Shown here: positions 53,457 through 62,497 of the stretch, in pieces | Position numbering within the stretch: the first letter of the stretch is position 1 | Layout of the letters: the number at the start of each line of letters is the position of its first letter | Assembly (NCBI GenBank): GCA_937991535.1 | Contig: CALKHN010000040.1 | Span: 49,619 to 113,618 of the forward strand | Origin: an uncultured Sphingobacteriales bacterium | Lineage (GTDB): Bacteria; Bacteroidota; Bacteroidia; Chitinophagales; Chitinophagaceae | Direction: 5' to 3' | DNA length: 64,000 nucleotides | Made by a program: the position numbers and the translations under genes | The notes under the pieces: model-generated | The model's database searches: none | The model's input: the letters and a program-made list of their open reading frames with translations, nothing else | What the model was told of the DNA's origin: nothing

Positions 53457-54126
53457 ATTTGATATACCCCCAAAACTGCTCTGCCAAAAACCTGTTCCCC
53501 TCATCATTCATGTGCACGCCATCTGTAGTAAGAATACCTGAATTTTTATCTTCGGGGTTATGACTGCTGATGTAGTCAATAATATTTTTGTGGAGGTCTA
53601 TCAGTTCAACATTTTTGTTTTTGGCGATCTTTCGCACAATTTCGGAATACTTATTCAGGTCGCCGTCTAATTCATTAACATAGCCCTTTTTTTCGCCCAC
53701 CACCGTAGGCGTACAAATGACTACTTTGGCGCCTGCCGCCTGTATTTTTTCAATGATCCGGTTGTAAAACTTTTCAAACTTATCGGGGTCTGTTCCTGTT
53801 CCGGAAGTTTTTTTATGCCATACGTCATTTATGCCAACATATATAAAAACCAGGTCGGGCTTTTTAGACAATACATCCTCTTCCAGTCTTAAATAAAGAT
53901 CATACACTTTATTGCCGCCAATGCCGGCGCCGATGAGATCAAAAGCCTTATCCCTGCCGCTTTTTACCAGCATTTGCTGTAACAGGGTAATATATCCGTT
54001 TGGTGCAACGCCCGCCTGGGTAATGGAATCACCAAAGAAAATAACTTTCTTTTTCTGCATAGCTGTAAAAGCCGATAAAAAAACGACAGCAAAAATAAAA
54101 GAGGAATATAATAATAAGCGTTTCAT
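53455..54126 (-). CDS. Exported SGNH/GDSL hydrolase
   Basis: A 223-residue esterase-type hydrolase with signal peptide (MKRLLLYSSFIFAVVFLSAFTAM). Block I is FFGDSITQAG, block III YVGINDVW and block V TDGVHMNDEGNRFLAEQ, giving Ser, Asn and Asp-His of the SGNH set. It is probably periplasmic or surface-exposed and may remove acyl groups from fucose-containing glycans, though that is inference from position in the operon. Its stop codon overlaps the end of the right repeat arm. Confidence 0.85.
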   Translation of the reverse strand: MKRLLLYSSFIFAVVFLSAFTAMQKKKVIFFGDSITQAGVAPNGYITLLQQMLVKSGRDKAFDLIGAGIGGNKVYDLYLRLEEDVLSKKPDLVFIYVGINDVWHKKTSGTGTDPDKFEKFYNRIIEKIQAAGAKVVICTPTVVGEKKGYVNELDGDLNKYSEIVRKIAKNKNVELIDLHKNIIDYISSHNPEDKNSGILTTDGVHMNDEGNRFLAEQFWGYIK

Positions 54127-54202
54127 ACAACTGCGGTTAAAATGTGTATTAATGCAATTCAGCGTTAATTAGCCCGATGGGGAAAGTGAGAAAGGACTGT
54201 TC

Positions 54203-54535
54203 TTACTTCAACTCAAATATCTTTTCCATTGTTACCCATTTTTCACCGGGTTTTGCCCAGGGGAGGGCCTGCTGAAAAGTCCACATAAAATTTTCCCATT
54301 CCTGCACTCTTTGGTTGCCTGCATCGGAGGCACTTTTTTGCTCAAAAGAAAAATCGTCATTCACTTCCATGATCATAAATAGCCTGTTCCCGGTAAGATA
54401 AATGTCCATACCCGTAATACCATCGGCCTTTATCCTTTCGCGGATATCCGGCCATATATCCTGGTGTATCTTTTTGTATTCGGCTATAACAGCAGGATCA
54501 TCTTTCAGATCCAGCGCCAGGCAATATCGTTTCAT
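54203..54535 (-). CDS. Sugar mutarotase, RhaM family
   Basis: A 110-residue protein of the L-rhamnose mutarotase fold. It matches the family pattern RYCLALDLKDDPAVIAEYKKIHQDIWPDIRERIKADGI, followed by MDIYLTGNRLFMIMEV and the C-terminal WTFQQALPWAKPGEKWVTMEKIFEL. It would speed interconversion of alpha and beta anomers. In a fucose cluster L-fucose is the likely substrate, although FucU is a different family. The ATG at 54535 is preferred over a TTG 3 codons upstream. Confidence 0.85.
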   Translation of the reverse strand: MKRYCLALDLKDDPAVIAEYKKIHQDIWPDIRERIKADGITGMDIYLTGNRLFMIMEVNDDFSFEQKSASDAGNQRVQEWENFMWTFQQALPWAKPGEKWVTMEKIFELK

Positions 54536-54562
54536 GATCTTCAATTTAGCGCTTCTGAAAAA

Positions 54563-55423
54563 CTATTTTTTCCAGCTTACCAGTGTTTGCTTTGCCTGCC
54601 CCAAACCATCAATTCCCAGTTCCACCACATCGCCGGCTTTGAGGTAAACGGGCGCCGGCTTTTGTCCCAATCCCACACCGGCAGGGGTACCTGTGGTAAT
54701 AATATCACCGGGCAGCAGGGTCATAAATTCGCTGAGATAAGCGATCAGATAAGGTATTTTGAAAATCAGGTTTTTGCTATTGCCATCCTGCATGGTTTTG
54801 CCGTTAACGGTAAGCCATAACCGAAGATCATTGATGTCTTTAATTTCCTCAGGTGTTACCAGCCAGGGGCCCACAGGAGCAAATGTATCGCAGCTTTTCC
54901 CTTTCACCCATTGTCCGCTTCTTTCCAATTGAAAGGCTCTTTCGCTGTAATCATTATGGAGCATATATCCCGCCACATAGTCCATTGCATCTTTCTCCTC
55001 TACATAAGAAGCTTTTTTACCGATCACAACAGCCAGTTCCACTTCCCAATCGGTTTTTATACTGTTCCGCGGAATAACCACATCGTCATTTGGCCCGGAA
55101 ATGGCAGACGTGGCTTTAAAAAATACGATGGGCTCAACCGGCAATTGCATATTACTCTCCGCTGCATGATCAGAATAATTGAGTCCTATGCAAATGAGTT
55201 TGGACGGACGCTTCAATGGCGCGCCCAACCTTTCATTATTATCTACAACAGGACAGGATGACTGGTTTGTTTTCAACCATTCTTTAAGACGATTTATACC
55301 GTCTGCACCAAAAAAATCTTCCGTATAATCTTCCCCAAAAGCGGAAACATCAATGCGTTTTCCATTTTCCAGTTCAATTCCGGGTTTTTCTTCTCCTGCC
55401 TGTCCAAATCGAATTAATTTCAT
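54563..55423 (-). CDS. Fumarylacetoacetate hydrolase-family enzyme
   Basis: A 286-residue FAH-fold hydrolase. The metal site motif is TDWEVELAVVIGKKA near 120-134 with DYSERAFQLERSGQWVKGKS following, and GDIITTGTPAGVGLGQKPAPVYLKAGDVVELGIDGLG is the usual C-terminal segment. In the non-phosphorylative L-fucose pathway, an FAH enzyme cleaves 2,4-diketo-3-deoxy-L-fuconate into pyruvate and lactate. It is the first gene of the operon, next to the operator candidates. Confidence 0.87.
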   Translation of the reverse strand: MKLIRFGQAGEEKPGIELENGKRIDVSAFGEDYTEDFFGADGINRLKEWLKTNQSSCPVVDNNERLGAPLKRPSKLICIGLNYSDHAAESNMQLPVEPIVFFKATSAISGPNDDVVIPRNSIKTDWEVELAVVIGKKASYVEEKDAMDYVAGYMLHNDYSERAFQLERSGQWVKGKSCDTFAPVGPWLVTPEEIKDINDLRLWLTVNGKTMQDGNSKNLIFKIPYLIAYLSEFMTLLPGDIITTGTPAGVGLGQKPAPVYLKAGDVVELGIDGLGQAKQTLVSWKK

Positions 55424-55459
55424 ATAGATTGTAATTTTTTTGCGTGGACTAAACTACTC

Positions 55460-55502
55460 CCATTTTTTGTGTAAGCCAAACCATTTTTTGTGCAAACGTT
55501 TG
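55460..55502. promoter_or_regulatory. Direct repeat plus LacI-like palindrome upstream of the fucose operon
   Basis: CCATTTTTTGTGTAA (55460-55474) and CCATTTTTTGTGCAA (55481-55495) are near-identical direct repeats 21 bp apart, two helical turns. The second runs into CAAACGTTTG (55493-55502), a perfect 10-bp palindrome with the central CG typical of LacI/GalR-family operators. It lies between the divergent FAH and mutase genes and could control both. Confidence 0.5.
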
Positions 55503-55560
55503 AAAAGCTAACAGGCATTAGGATTTGAATTAATTTTAGGCCCTTGTAACAACAGTGAAT

Positions 55561-56997
55561 ATGAGCAACCCAACAAACAATAAGATCCGAATTGTAACGG
55601 CGGCAAGTTTATTCGACGGTCATGATGCGGCTATAAACATCATGAGGCGCATACTGCAGAGTAAAGGCGCTGAAGTTATTCACCTGGGGCACGACCGGTC
55701 GGCACAGGAAATAGTGGAATGTGCCATTGAAGAAGATGTGCAGGGCATTGCAATTACCAGTTACCAGGGCGGACACATGGAGTTTTTTAAATACATTAAA
55801 GATCTGCTTGATGAAAGCGGATGCGGCCATATTAAAATTTTCGGAGGTGGCGGCGGCACCATTCTGCCACAGGAAGCAGAGCAACTGCACCAATATGGCA
55901 TTACAAAAATTTATAGTCCGGATGATGGCCGAAAAATGGGACTGGAAGGTATGATAGAAGAAGTGATCCGGCACTGTGACTTTTCGCACCTGTCATCACC
56001 TGAAAACTGGACGGATGCATTGCCTCTGGGCGAGAAAAAGGATATCCGGAAAATTGCAAGGGCCATTACGCTTGCGGAAAGAGAGGAAAGCTATTCATCG
56101 CTTTTAAGGCCTGTAAAAAGTTCGGGGCGGACCGATATTCCGGTTATTGGCATTACGGGAACGGGCGGTGCAGGAAAATCATCTGTAACCGATGAAATTG
56201 TACGCCGTTACCTGGGTTACTTTGCTAATAAGACTATTGCGGTTATTTCGGTTGACCCGAGCAAGAAAAAAACCGGCGGCGCCCTGCTTGGCGACAGGAT
56301 AAGGATGAACTCTATTCCCGGACCTCGCGTATATATGCGGTCACTGGCTACACGCGAAGACAATACAGCTATAAGTAAAGTGGCAAAAGATGCCATAGCC
56401 ATATGCAAAGCAGCAGGATACGACTGTATTATTCTTGAAACAGCAGGCGTTGGCCAAAGTGATATGAGCATTGTAGATTACTGCGATGTAAGTGTATATA
56501 TAATGACTCCTGAATACGGGGCGGCTTCCCAACTGGAAAAAATAAATATGCTCGACTACGCGGATATTATTGCGATTAACAAATTTGATAAAGCAGGCGC
56601 CGAAGATGCATTAAATGACGTAAGAAAACAATACAGGCGCAATCACCTGTTGTTTACAGCCCCTAATGAGGAATTGCCTGTAACGGGCATATGTGCCAAT
56701 ACATTTAACGACAAAAGAGTAAACCATTTCTTTGGTTTACTGCTTCAAAAAATAAAAGAAAAAACAGGCGTGGTATGGGATGAAGCTTTAGCAAACAGTT
56801 CCCACAATGAAGGTGGAAGACAGGATGCAATTGTTATACCGCCAAGGCGCGTTCGCTATCTCAGCGAGATCAGCGACAGCGTGCGCGCCTATAATGCACG
56901 TGTAGATGAACAAAGCCATATTGCATCGCAGCTCTACCAGTTAAACGGTGCAATTCAACTGTTAAAAACACTTCCCGAAAATGAAAAACACCACTAA
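55561..56997 (+). CDS. IcmF-type mutase, cobalamin-binding and GTPase half
   Basis: A 478-residue protein matching the N-terminal part of fused isobutyryl-CoA mutase IcmF. Residues 8-140 are the B12-binding domain (LFDGHDAAINIMRRILQ; Asp19 and His21 of DxHxxG with Ala in place of Gly; FGGGGGT near 95-101). The G-protein chaperone domain follows, with GITGTGGAGKSSV (Walker A), ETAGVGQSD and base-recognition NKFDKAG. The mutase domain that is normally fused is encoded by the next gene, 10 bp away in a different frame. ATG 55561 is preferred over a GTG 2 codons upstream. Confidence 0.87.
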   Translation: MSNPTNNKIRIVTAASLFDGHDAAINIMRRILQSKGAEVIHLGHDRSAQEIVECAIEEDVQGIAITSYQGGHMEFFKYIKDLLDESGCGHIKIFGGGGGTILPQEAEQLHQYGITKIYSPDDGRKMGLEGMIEEVIRHCDFSHLSSPENWTDALPLGEKKDIRKIARAITLAEREESYSSLLRPVKSSGRTDIPVIGITGTGGAGKSSVTDEIVRRYLGYFANKTIAVISVDPSKKKTGGALLGDRIRMNSIPGPRVYMRSLATREDNTAISKVAKDAIAICKAAGYDCIILETAGVGQSDMSIVDYCDVSVYIMTPEYGAASQLEKINMLDYADIIAINKFDKAGAEDALNDVRKQYRRNHLLFTAPNEELPVTGICANTFNDKRVNHFFGLLLQKIKEKTGVVWDEALANSSHNEGGRQDAIVIPPRRVRYLSEISDSVRAYNARVDEQSHIASQLYQLNGAIQLLKTLPENEKHH

Positions 56998-57007
56998 ACA
57001 ATAACGC

Positions 57008-58963
57008 ATGCAATCCATATTACAAAAACAATACGAATCGCTCGAAAACAAGTTAAGTCCTGAAGCGAAACAGTTGCTGGAAGGATGGAAGGAACTGCAA
57101 AAAAAATATGAGTCCGATTTTTTTGAGTATACCGTACGCGGCAAAGTCATCAAACAGGAAATGCATACGTTGTCTTTAAGCGGAACAAAAATTCCAAAAG
57201 TTGCGTTGCCTGCTTATAAAGAATGGGGCGATATTGTACGATGGCAAATGCAGGAAAATGTGCCGGGGAGCTTTCCTTATACCGCAGGGGTATTTGAGTT
57301 AAAACGACAGGGGGAAGATCCTACAAGGATGTTTGCAGGAGAAGGCGGACCAGAACGCACCAACAAACGCTTTCATTATGTTTCTGCCGATCAGCCGGCA
57401 AAACGGCTTTCCACAGCCTTTGACAGTGTTACATTGTATGGGCAGGATCCCGCCTACCGCCCGGATATTTATGGTAAAATTGGCAATGCCGGGGTTAGCA
57501 TTGCAACAGTGGATGACGCTAAAAAACTGTACAGCGGTTTTGATCTGTGCGATCCTGCCACCTCTGTAAGTATGACTATTAATGGCCCTGCACCAGTGAT
57601 GCTTGCATTTTTTATGAATGCGGCGATTGATCAGCAATGCGAAAAATGGATAGAAGAAAACAAATTGTGGCATGAAGCAGAAAAGGTACGCAAAAAGAAA
57701 TATAAACATCAGCCTCCTCCTGTGTACTATAATCCTTCTTCCCCCGAAAGGTTACCGGAAGGTAACAAAGGACTCGGATTAAAATTACTGGGTTTGAGCG
57801 GAGATGAAGTTTTGCCGCCTGATATCTATAAAAAAATTAAGTCCGAAGCATTGCAACAGGTGCGCGGCACAGTGCAGGCAGATATACTAAAGGAAGACCA
57901 GGCACAAAATACCTGCATCTTTTCTACGGAATTTGCATTAAAACTGATGGGCGACGTGCAGGCATTTTTTATTGATAACAAAGTACGCAATTTTTACAGT
58001 GTAAGCATCAGTGGATACCATATTGCCGAGGCGGGAGCCAACCCCGTTACCCAACTGGCATTTACCCTGGCCAATGGTTTTACGTATGTTGAGTATTACC
58101 TGAGCCGCGGCATGCATATTGATGATTTCGCTCCCAACCTTTCTTTTTTCTTTAGCAATGGCATGGATCCTGAATACAGTGTTATCGGCAGGGTGGCAAG
58201 AAGGATATGGGCAAAGGCCATAAAATATATGTACCAGGGCAGTGAACGCTCTCAAAAATTAAAATACCACATTCAAACCAGCGGGCGCAGCCTTCATGCA
58301 CAGGAGATTGATTTTAATGATATACGCACCACATTACAGGCATTATATGCCATTTATGACAACTGCAACTCATTGCATACAAATGCGTATGATGAAGCCA
58401 TTACCACGCCTACTGAAGAAAGCGTGCGCAGAGCCATGGCTATACAGCTCATTATAAACCGCGAACTGGGCTCGGCAAAAACAGAAAATTTTATACAGGG
58501 AAGTTTTGCCGTTGAGGCATTAACCGATCTTGTGGAAAAGGCTGTACTTACAGAATTTGACCGCATTTCCGACCGGGGCGGTGTGCTGGGCGCCATGGAA
58601 AGAATGTACCAGCGCAATAAAATCCAGGAAGAAAGTTTGCATTACGAAAGCCTCAAGCATTCAGGGCAGCTTCCGGTTGTGGGCGTAAACACATTTCTCA
58701 GTAAAAAAGGCAGCCCTACCCTGGTGCCGGATGAAGTGATCCGCAGCACTACCGAAGAAAAAGAACAGCAAATTGAAAATGTGAAAGCATTCTGGAAACG
58801 AAATGAAGAAAAGTCGGCAGAAAAACTCGATGCGCTTAAAAAAGCCGCAGGCAATAATGAAAATCTTTTTGAGATCCTGATGGATACGGTTAAATATTGC
58901 AGCCTTGGCCAAATTACCCATGCCTTGTTCGAAGTAGGCGGCCAATACAGGAGAAATATGTGA
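57008..58963 (+). CDS. IcmF-type acyl-CoA mutase, catalytic half
   Basis: A 651-residue protein matching the C-terminal catalytic domain of IcmF, which converts isobutyryl-CoA to butyryl-CoA by a radical B12 mechanism. Features are [57 protein letters not shown] and [18 protein letters not shown]. The start ([27 protein letters not shown]) matches the linker region of the fused form, so no conserved part is missing. Cotranslation with the upstream half is likely. The substrate could be another branched acyl-CoA such as pivalyl or methylmalonyl. Confidence 0.88.
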   Translation: MQSILQKQYESLENKLSPEAKQLLEGWKELQKKYESDFFEYTVRGKVIKQEMHTLSLSGTKIPKVALPAYKEWGDIVRWQMQENVPGSFPYTAGVFELKRQGEDPTRMFAGEGGPERTNKRFHYVSADQPAKRLSTAFDSVTLYGQDPAYRPDIYGKIGNAGVSIATVDDAKKLYSGFDLCDPATSVSMTINGPAPVMLAFFMNAAIDQQCEKWIEENKLWHEAEKVRKKKYKHQPPPVYYNPSSPERLPEGNKGLGLKLLGLSGDEVLPPDIYKKIKSEALQQVRGTVQADILKEDQAQNTCIFSTEFALKLMGDVQAFFIDNKVRNFYSVSISGYHIAEAGANPVTQLAFTLANGFTYVEYYLSRGMHIDDFAPNLSFFFSNGMDPEYSVIGRVARRIWAKAIKYMYQGSERSQKLKYHIQTSGRSLHAQEIDFNDIRTTLQALYAIYDNCNSLHTNAYDEAITTPTEESVRRAMAIQLIINRELGSAKTENFIQGSFAVEALTDLVEKAVLTEFDRISDRGGVLGAMERMYQRNKIQEESLHYESLKHSGQLPVVGVNTFLSKKGSPTLVPDEVIRSTTEEKEQQIENVKAFWKRNEEKSAEKLDALKKAAGNNENLFEILMDTVKYCSLGQITHALFEVGGQYRRNM

Positions 58964-58973
58964 TTATTGGCAG

Positions 58974-59100
58974 AAAAAGTGAAAAGTGAAAGGTGAGACG
59001 TGAAAATCAAACCCCAACAACAATTGCACTGTACAAAGGAGTGACGAAATATAGTTGAGCAGACATTCCAAAGGAGGTTCCTGAACACCCCCTGCCGGCA
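58974..59100. repeat. Short-word repeat patch between convergent genes
   Basis: GTGAAAAGTGAAAGGTGAGACG words lie at 58979-59001. TCACCTTTCACT and TTTCACTTTTCAC (other strand) are shared with 47090 and 23215. Nothing else is seen up to 59100. Confidence 0.5.
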
Positions 59101-61002
59101 TTAATATTTTAAAAAGGCGTCGTATAGTTTTTGCATATATGCCTTGCCGGTAGTAAGCACACTGTCGGAATGAACACCGGTGATTTCTTCTGAAGGATAC
59201 ATGAGCCGCTTTGCACGGTTATCAAATATCAGCGTGTCTTTTGCAGTTAACCAGGCAAATCCGTCGTCGAAAGTATAGAAAGCAAAGGGCTTCCTGCCGG
59301 GATTCAGCAAATCATTTCCCCATTTAAAAGCGGTATCTGTTATTTGTAACTGTTGAAGAAGGGTGGTGGCGATGTCTGTTTGCGAACCTGTACCGGCTAT
59401 CTTCTTGCCGCGGTATGCCTCTTTTATTACGTTTCCGAAAAAAAGAAGCGGGATATGATAACGCGCCGGTTCATTAAACTTCCTGTCATTCGGCAAATGG
59501 TGCCCATGATCGGCCGCTAAAACAAACAGGGTATTTTGATACCACGCTGTTTGTTTTACCGTTTCAAAAAAAGTTCCCAGCGAGCGGTCGGTAAAATAAC
59601 ATGCGTTTTTAAATTGCTCATTCTGGCTGCTTCCATCAAAAACTGCAGGCATAGGCACGGTAAAAGGCTCGTGGCTGCTTGATGTAATGATATATGAAAA
59701 AAAAGGCGCTGCAGGATGCTGCATCTCCTTTACATATTTATCAAACAAACTCTTATCGTCGGCGCCCCATTTATTGAATAAGCCCGCATCAGAAAAATCC
59801 TTCAATCCCACAATGCGGTCAAAACCCGCGCGGTATGCAATTGTATTGAAACGCCCGAAGCTCAGTTCTCCGCCATAATAAAATGCATTGTGGTAATTTT
59901 CATTTTTAAGTGCCAGGGAAAGAAAAGGCAAATGCTCAATTTTTTCAGGCTGGTTCACAATATTGGTTTGGGGCTGTGCCGGAAATCCGCTCAGCATAGC
60001 TATAATACCCTGGTCTGTACGTACTCCGCTTGCGTATATATCTGTAAACAAAATGCCTTCTTTGATGAGCTTACTCATATTGGGCGCCACACCGCTGTCT
60101 CCGCCAAGTTCCGCAATAACATCTGCAGTAAAACTTTCCAATTGAATAAAAACAATGTTGGGCCGCTGCTGTGTTAATACCAACCGGGTTGAATCTTTGC
60201 TGTTCGTTCTGTATAAATGGTTAACCCGTTCAGCAGCTTCAGCGTCTGGTAAATAAGTATATATATTTTTTTGTCCGCTATGGCGGTTCTTTAAAAAGCT
60301 GCTGCTCAGATGCCAGGGTGTATTTACAGCGGCATGATTGGCAACAGGAAAAGAGCTGAAGTAAGCTGTACTTTCATTAATGGGTATCTGCTGCCATCCG
60401 CCGCGGATACTTAAAAAAATGAGTCCTGCTACTACGATGAGCTGAGCGGCATATGAAACTTTTTCATTGCTTAATAACTTGCCCGTAGCAATGCTCATCT
60501 GCGAAAACGCCAGCCTGTACAGGAATCCTGCAATAATAATTTCCGACAGCATAATGATGAACAGCAATACCAATGGCGCGGATTTACTGGTTTCAATGGC
60601 TTCGGCCGGATGGGCAAGCATTGAAATGGCACGGTAATTTAATTTTACACCCCAGTTTTCATAAATGCCCAAATCGCCCCCCGAAATGAATATGGTTACC
60701 ACAAGCAGTACCCATGTGTATATTTTTAGTGCTTTTTTAAAAAATGACGCTTTTATAAACTGCTGAACAATAAACAGGAGCAGTGGTACAGCAGCAAAAT
60801 AACCTGCCATGGAAAGATCAAGCCGCAACCCATATGCAAAACTCTGTACCATCCGTGCTGATCCGGCATCGGAGAAGCTGCCGTAATAGTATAGCACAAA
60901 TGCAAGGCGCTGCGCAAAAAAAACCAGTACCCAAAAAAGATAATACCGCAGAAAAAATAAAAATGGCGCTGCCTTTCGCCCGTTTAAAAAAAAGATGTTC
61001 AT
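59101..61002 (-). CDS. LTA synthase-like membrane phosphotransferase/sulfatase family protein
   Basis: A 633-residue protein with five hydrophobic segments in about the first 200 residues and an extracytoplasmic alkaline-phosphatase-superfamily domain. Signatures are IVFIQLESFTADV (metal-binding Glu), RTDQGIIAML (nucleophile Thr) and LFVLAADHGHHLP (Asp-His metal site), as in LtaS-type enzymes. In Gram-negatives such proteins transfer phosphoglycerol or phosphoethanolamine groups to envelope glycans. The ATG at 61002 is preferred over a TTG 4 codons upstream. It is divergent from the fatty acid hydroxylase. Confidence 0.83.
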   Translation of the reverse strand: MNIFFLNGRKAAPFLFFLRYYLFWVLVFFAQRLAFVLYYYGSFSDAGSARMVQSFAYGLRLDLSMAGYFAAVPLLLFIVQQFIKASFFKKALKIYTWVLLVVTIFISGGDLGIYENWGVKLNYRAISMLAHPAEAIETSKSAPLVLLFIIMLSEIIIAGFLYRLAFSQMSIATGKLLSNEKVSYAAQLIVVAGLIFLSIRGGWQQIPINESTAYFSSFPVANHAAVNTPWHLSSSFLKNRHSGQKNIYTYLPDAEAAERVNHLYRTNSKDSTRLVLTQQRPNIVFIQLESFTADVIAELGGDSGVAPNMSKLIKEGILFTDIYASGVRTDQGIIAMLSGFPAQPQTNIVNQPEKIEHLPFLSLALKNENYHNAFYYGGELSFGRFNTIAYRAGFDRIVGLKDFSDAGLFNKWGADDKSLFDKYVKEMQHPAAPFFSYIITSSSHEPFTVPMPAVFDGSSQNEQFKNACYFTDRSLGTFFETVKQTAWYQNTLFVLAADHGHHLPNDRKFNEPARYHIPLLFFGNVIKEAYRGKKIAGTGSQTDIATTLLQQLQITDTAFKWGNDLLNPGRKPFAFYTFDDGFAWLTAKDTLIFDNRAKRLMYPSEEITGVHSDSVLTTGKAYMQKLYDAFLKY

Positions 61003-61106
61003 GAATTGCTGCAATTCTTGCCTTAAATTAAGTATAAGCTTTGCAAATTAAACGTTATTATTAATGTATAAAGTTTTTAAGGAGTTGTAACTTTATTGGA
61101 GCTGTA

Positions 61107-62420
61107 ATGCGTATGGAAACGTATGGGAAAATATTGCTGATTGCCATGCCGGCATTTTTAGTATTGGTATTGTTTGAAAAATGGTATGGGTGGAGAAAAG
61201 GAAAAGATACGGTTCGCAATATGGATATGATCAGCAGTTTGAGCAGCGGCGTTACCAATGTTACCAAAGATGTACTGGGGTTAAGCATCATCGTGATCTC
61301 CTACGAATGGATGTACGATCATGTTGCGGTTGTGCGCGTAAATAATTCTGCATTTACTTACATTATTGCTTTTTTTGCGCTGGATTTTGCCGGCTACTGG
61401 ACGCACCGTATTGCACACGAATATAATTTTTTCTGGAACAATCATATCATCCACCACAGCAGTGAAGAATTCAATTTAGCCTGTGCTTTGCGGCAGAGCA
61501 TTTCAGGGATCGTAAGGATATTTGTTGTTTTTCTTTTACCGGCCGCATCATTGGGTGTGCCCGGCAGCGTTATTGCCATAGTGGCTCCTTTGCATTTGTT
61601 TGCTCAATTCTGGTATCATACGCAGCATATTGGCAGAATGGGGATGCTGGAAAAAATCATTGTTACCCCTTCACATCACAGGGTGCACCATGCCATCAAT
61701 AAGGAATATCTTGACCGGAACTACGGGCAGATCTTTATTTTCTGGGATAAATGGTTTGGCACCTACCAGCAGGAACTGGATCATGTTAAACCTGTATATG
61801 GCATTACCCGCCCGGTACAAACCTGGAACCCCATTAAAATAAATTTCCAGCACCTGTGGCTGCTGATACAGGATGCGTGGCGCACCAAAAAATGGAAAGA
61901 CAAATTTCGTATATGGCTGATGCCCACCGGTTGGCGCCCTGCGGATGTAACGCAAAAATACCCGGTATACAAAATTGATGATGTGTATCATTTTGATAAA
62001 TATGATCCGCATAACCCAGTAGCCTTGCAGGTTTGGAGTTGGATACAGTTGATTGTACTGCTCATTTTTATATCTTATTTGTTTGCAAACATTGCCGCTA
62101 TCGGGAGTCCGGGAATTTTTATTTACGGATTATTTGTTTTCCTGCATGTGTATGCTTTCACAGATTTGGCCGACAAGAATAGTTCGGCTATCACCTGGGA
62201 AGCATTGAAGAATATTTTTGGTATTGCTATTTTATACCGGCAGGGCAGTTGGTTTGGTGCGGCCAATGGAAATGCCGGTGTTAACGCATTACTTGTAGCC
62301 TACATTGTTGCAGCAACTTTTATTACCGCATGGTTTGTTTACAGGCAGCAAGTTGAAGCCGGGAATTCCAAATCCGAAGCAAAAAGTTCGAAATTCGAAA
62401 AGAAGCACTGCAACCAATAA
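61107..62420 (+). CDS. Fatty acid hydroxylase/sterol desaturase family protein
   Basis: A 437-residue membrane diiron enzyme. The conserved histidine boxes are WTHRIAHE (about 91-98), HIIHHSSEE (about 111-119) and HHRVHHAIN (near 189-197), and at least seven hydrophobic segments are present. It most resembles the alkylglycerol monooxygenase-like branch, which acts on lipid chains. Product and substrate are not deducible. It starts ATG CGT ATG at 61107; the second ATG, 2 codons on, is also possible. rlmN follows after 77 bp with its own promoter. Confidence 0.83.
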   Translation: MRMETYGKILLIAMPAFLVLVLFEKWYGWRKGKDTVRNMDMISSLSSGVTNVTKDVLGLSIIVISYEWMYDHVAVVRVNNSAFTYIIAFFALDFAGYWTHRIAHEYNFFWNNHIIHHSSEEFNLACALRQSISGIVRIFVVFLLPAASLGVPGSVIAIVAPLHLFAQFWYHTQHIGRMGMLEKIIVTPSHHRVHHAINKEYLDRNYGQIFIFWDKWFGTYQQELDHVKPVYGITRPVQTWNPIKINFQHLWLLIQDAWRTKKWKDKFRIWLMPTGWRPADVTQKYPVYKIDDVYHFDKYDPHNPVALQVWSWIQLIVLLIFISYLFANIAAIGSPGIFIYGLFVFLHVYAFTDLADKNSSAITWEALKNIFGIAILYRQGSWFGAANGNAGVNALLVAYIVAATFITAWFVYRQQVEAGNSKSEAKSSKFEKKHCNQ

Positions 62421-62484
62421 ATTAATAACAACAAACTTAGCTGATACCCGCCCGAAGCAAATCTCCAAACCGTAAACCTTTGTA

Positions 62485-62492
62485 TATCTTTG
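62485..62492 (+). promoter_or_regulatory. Bacteroidota -7 box (TATCTTTG) abutting the rlmN start
   Basis: Exact TAnnTTTG match with just 5 nt (CACCC) before the ATG at 62498. A leaderless or near-leaderless mRNA is predicted. It also rules out the in-frame ATG at 62480. Confidence 0.5.
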
Positions 62493-62497
62493 CACCC

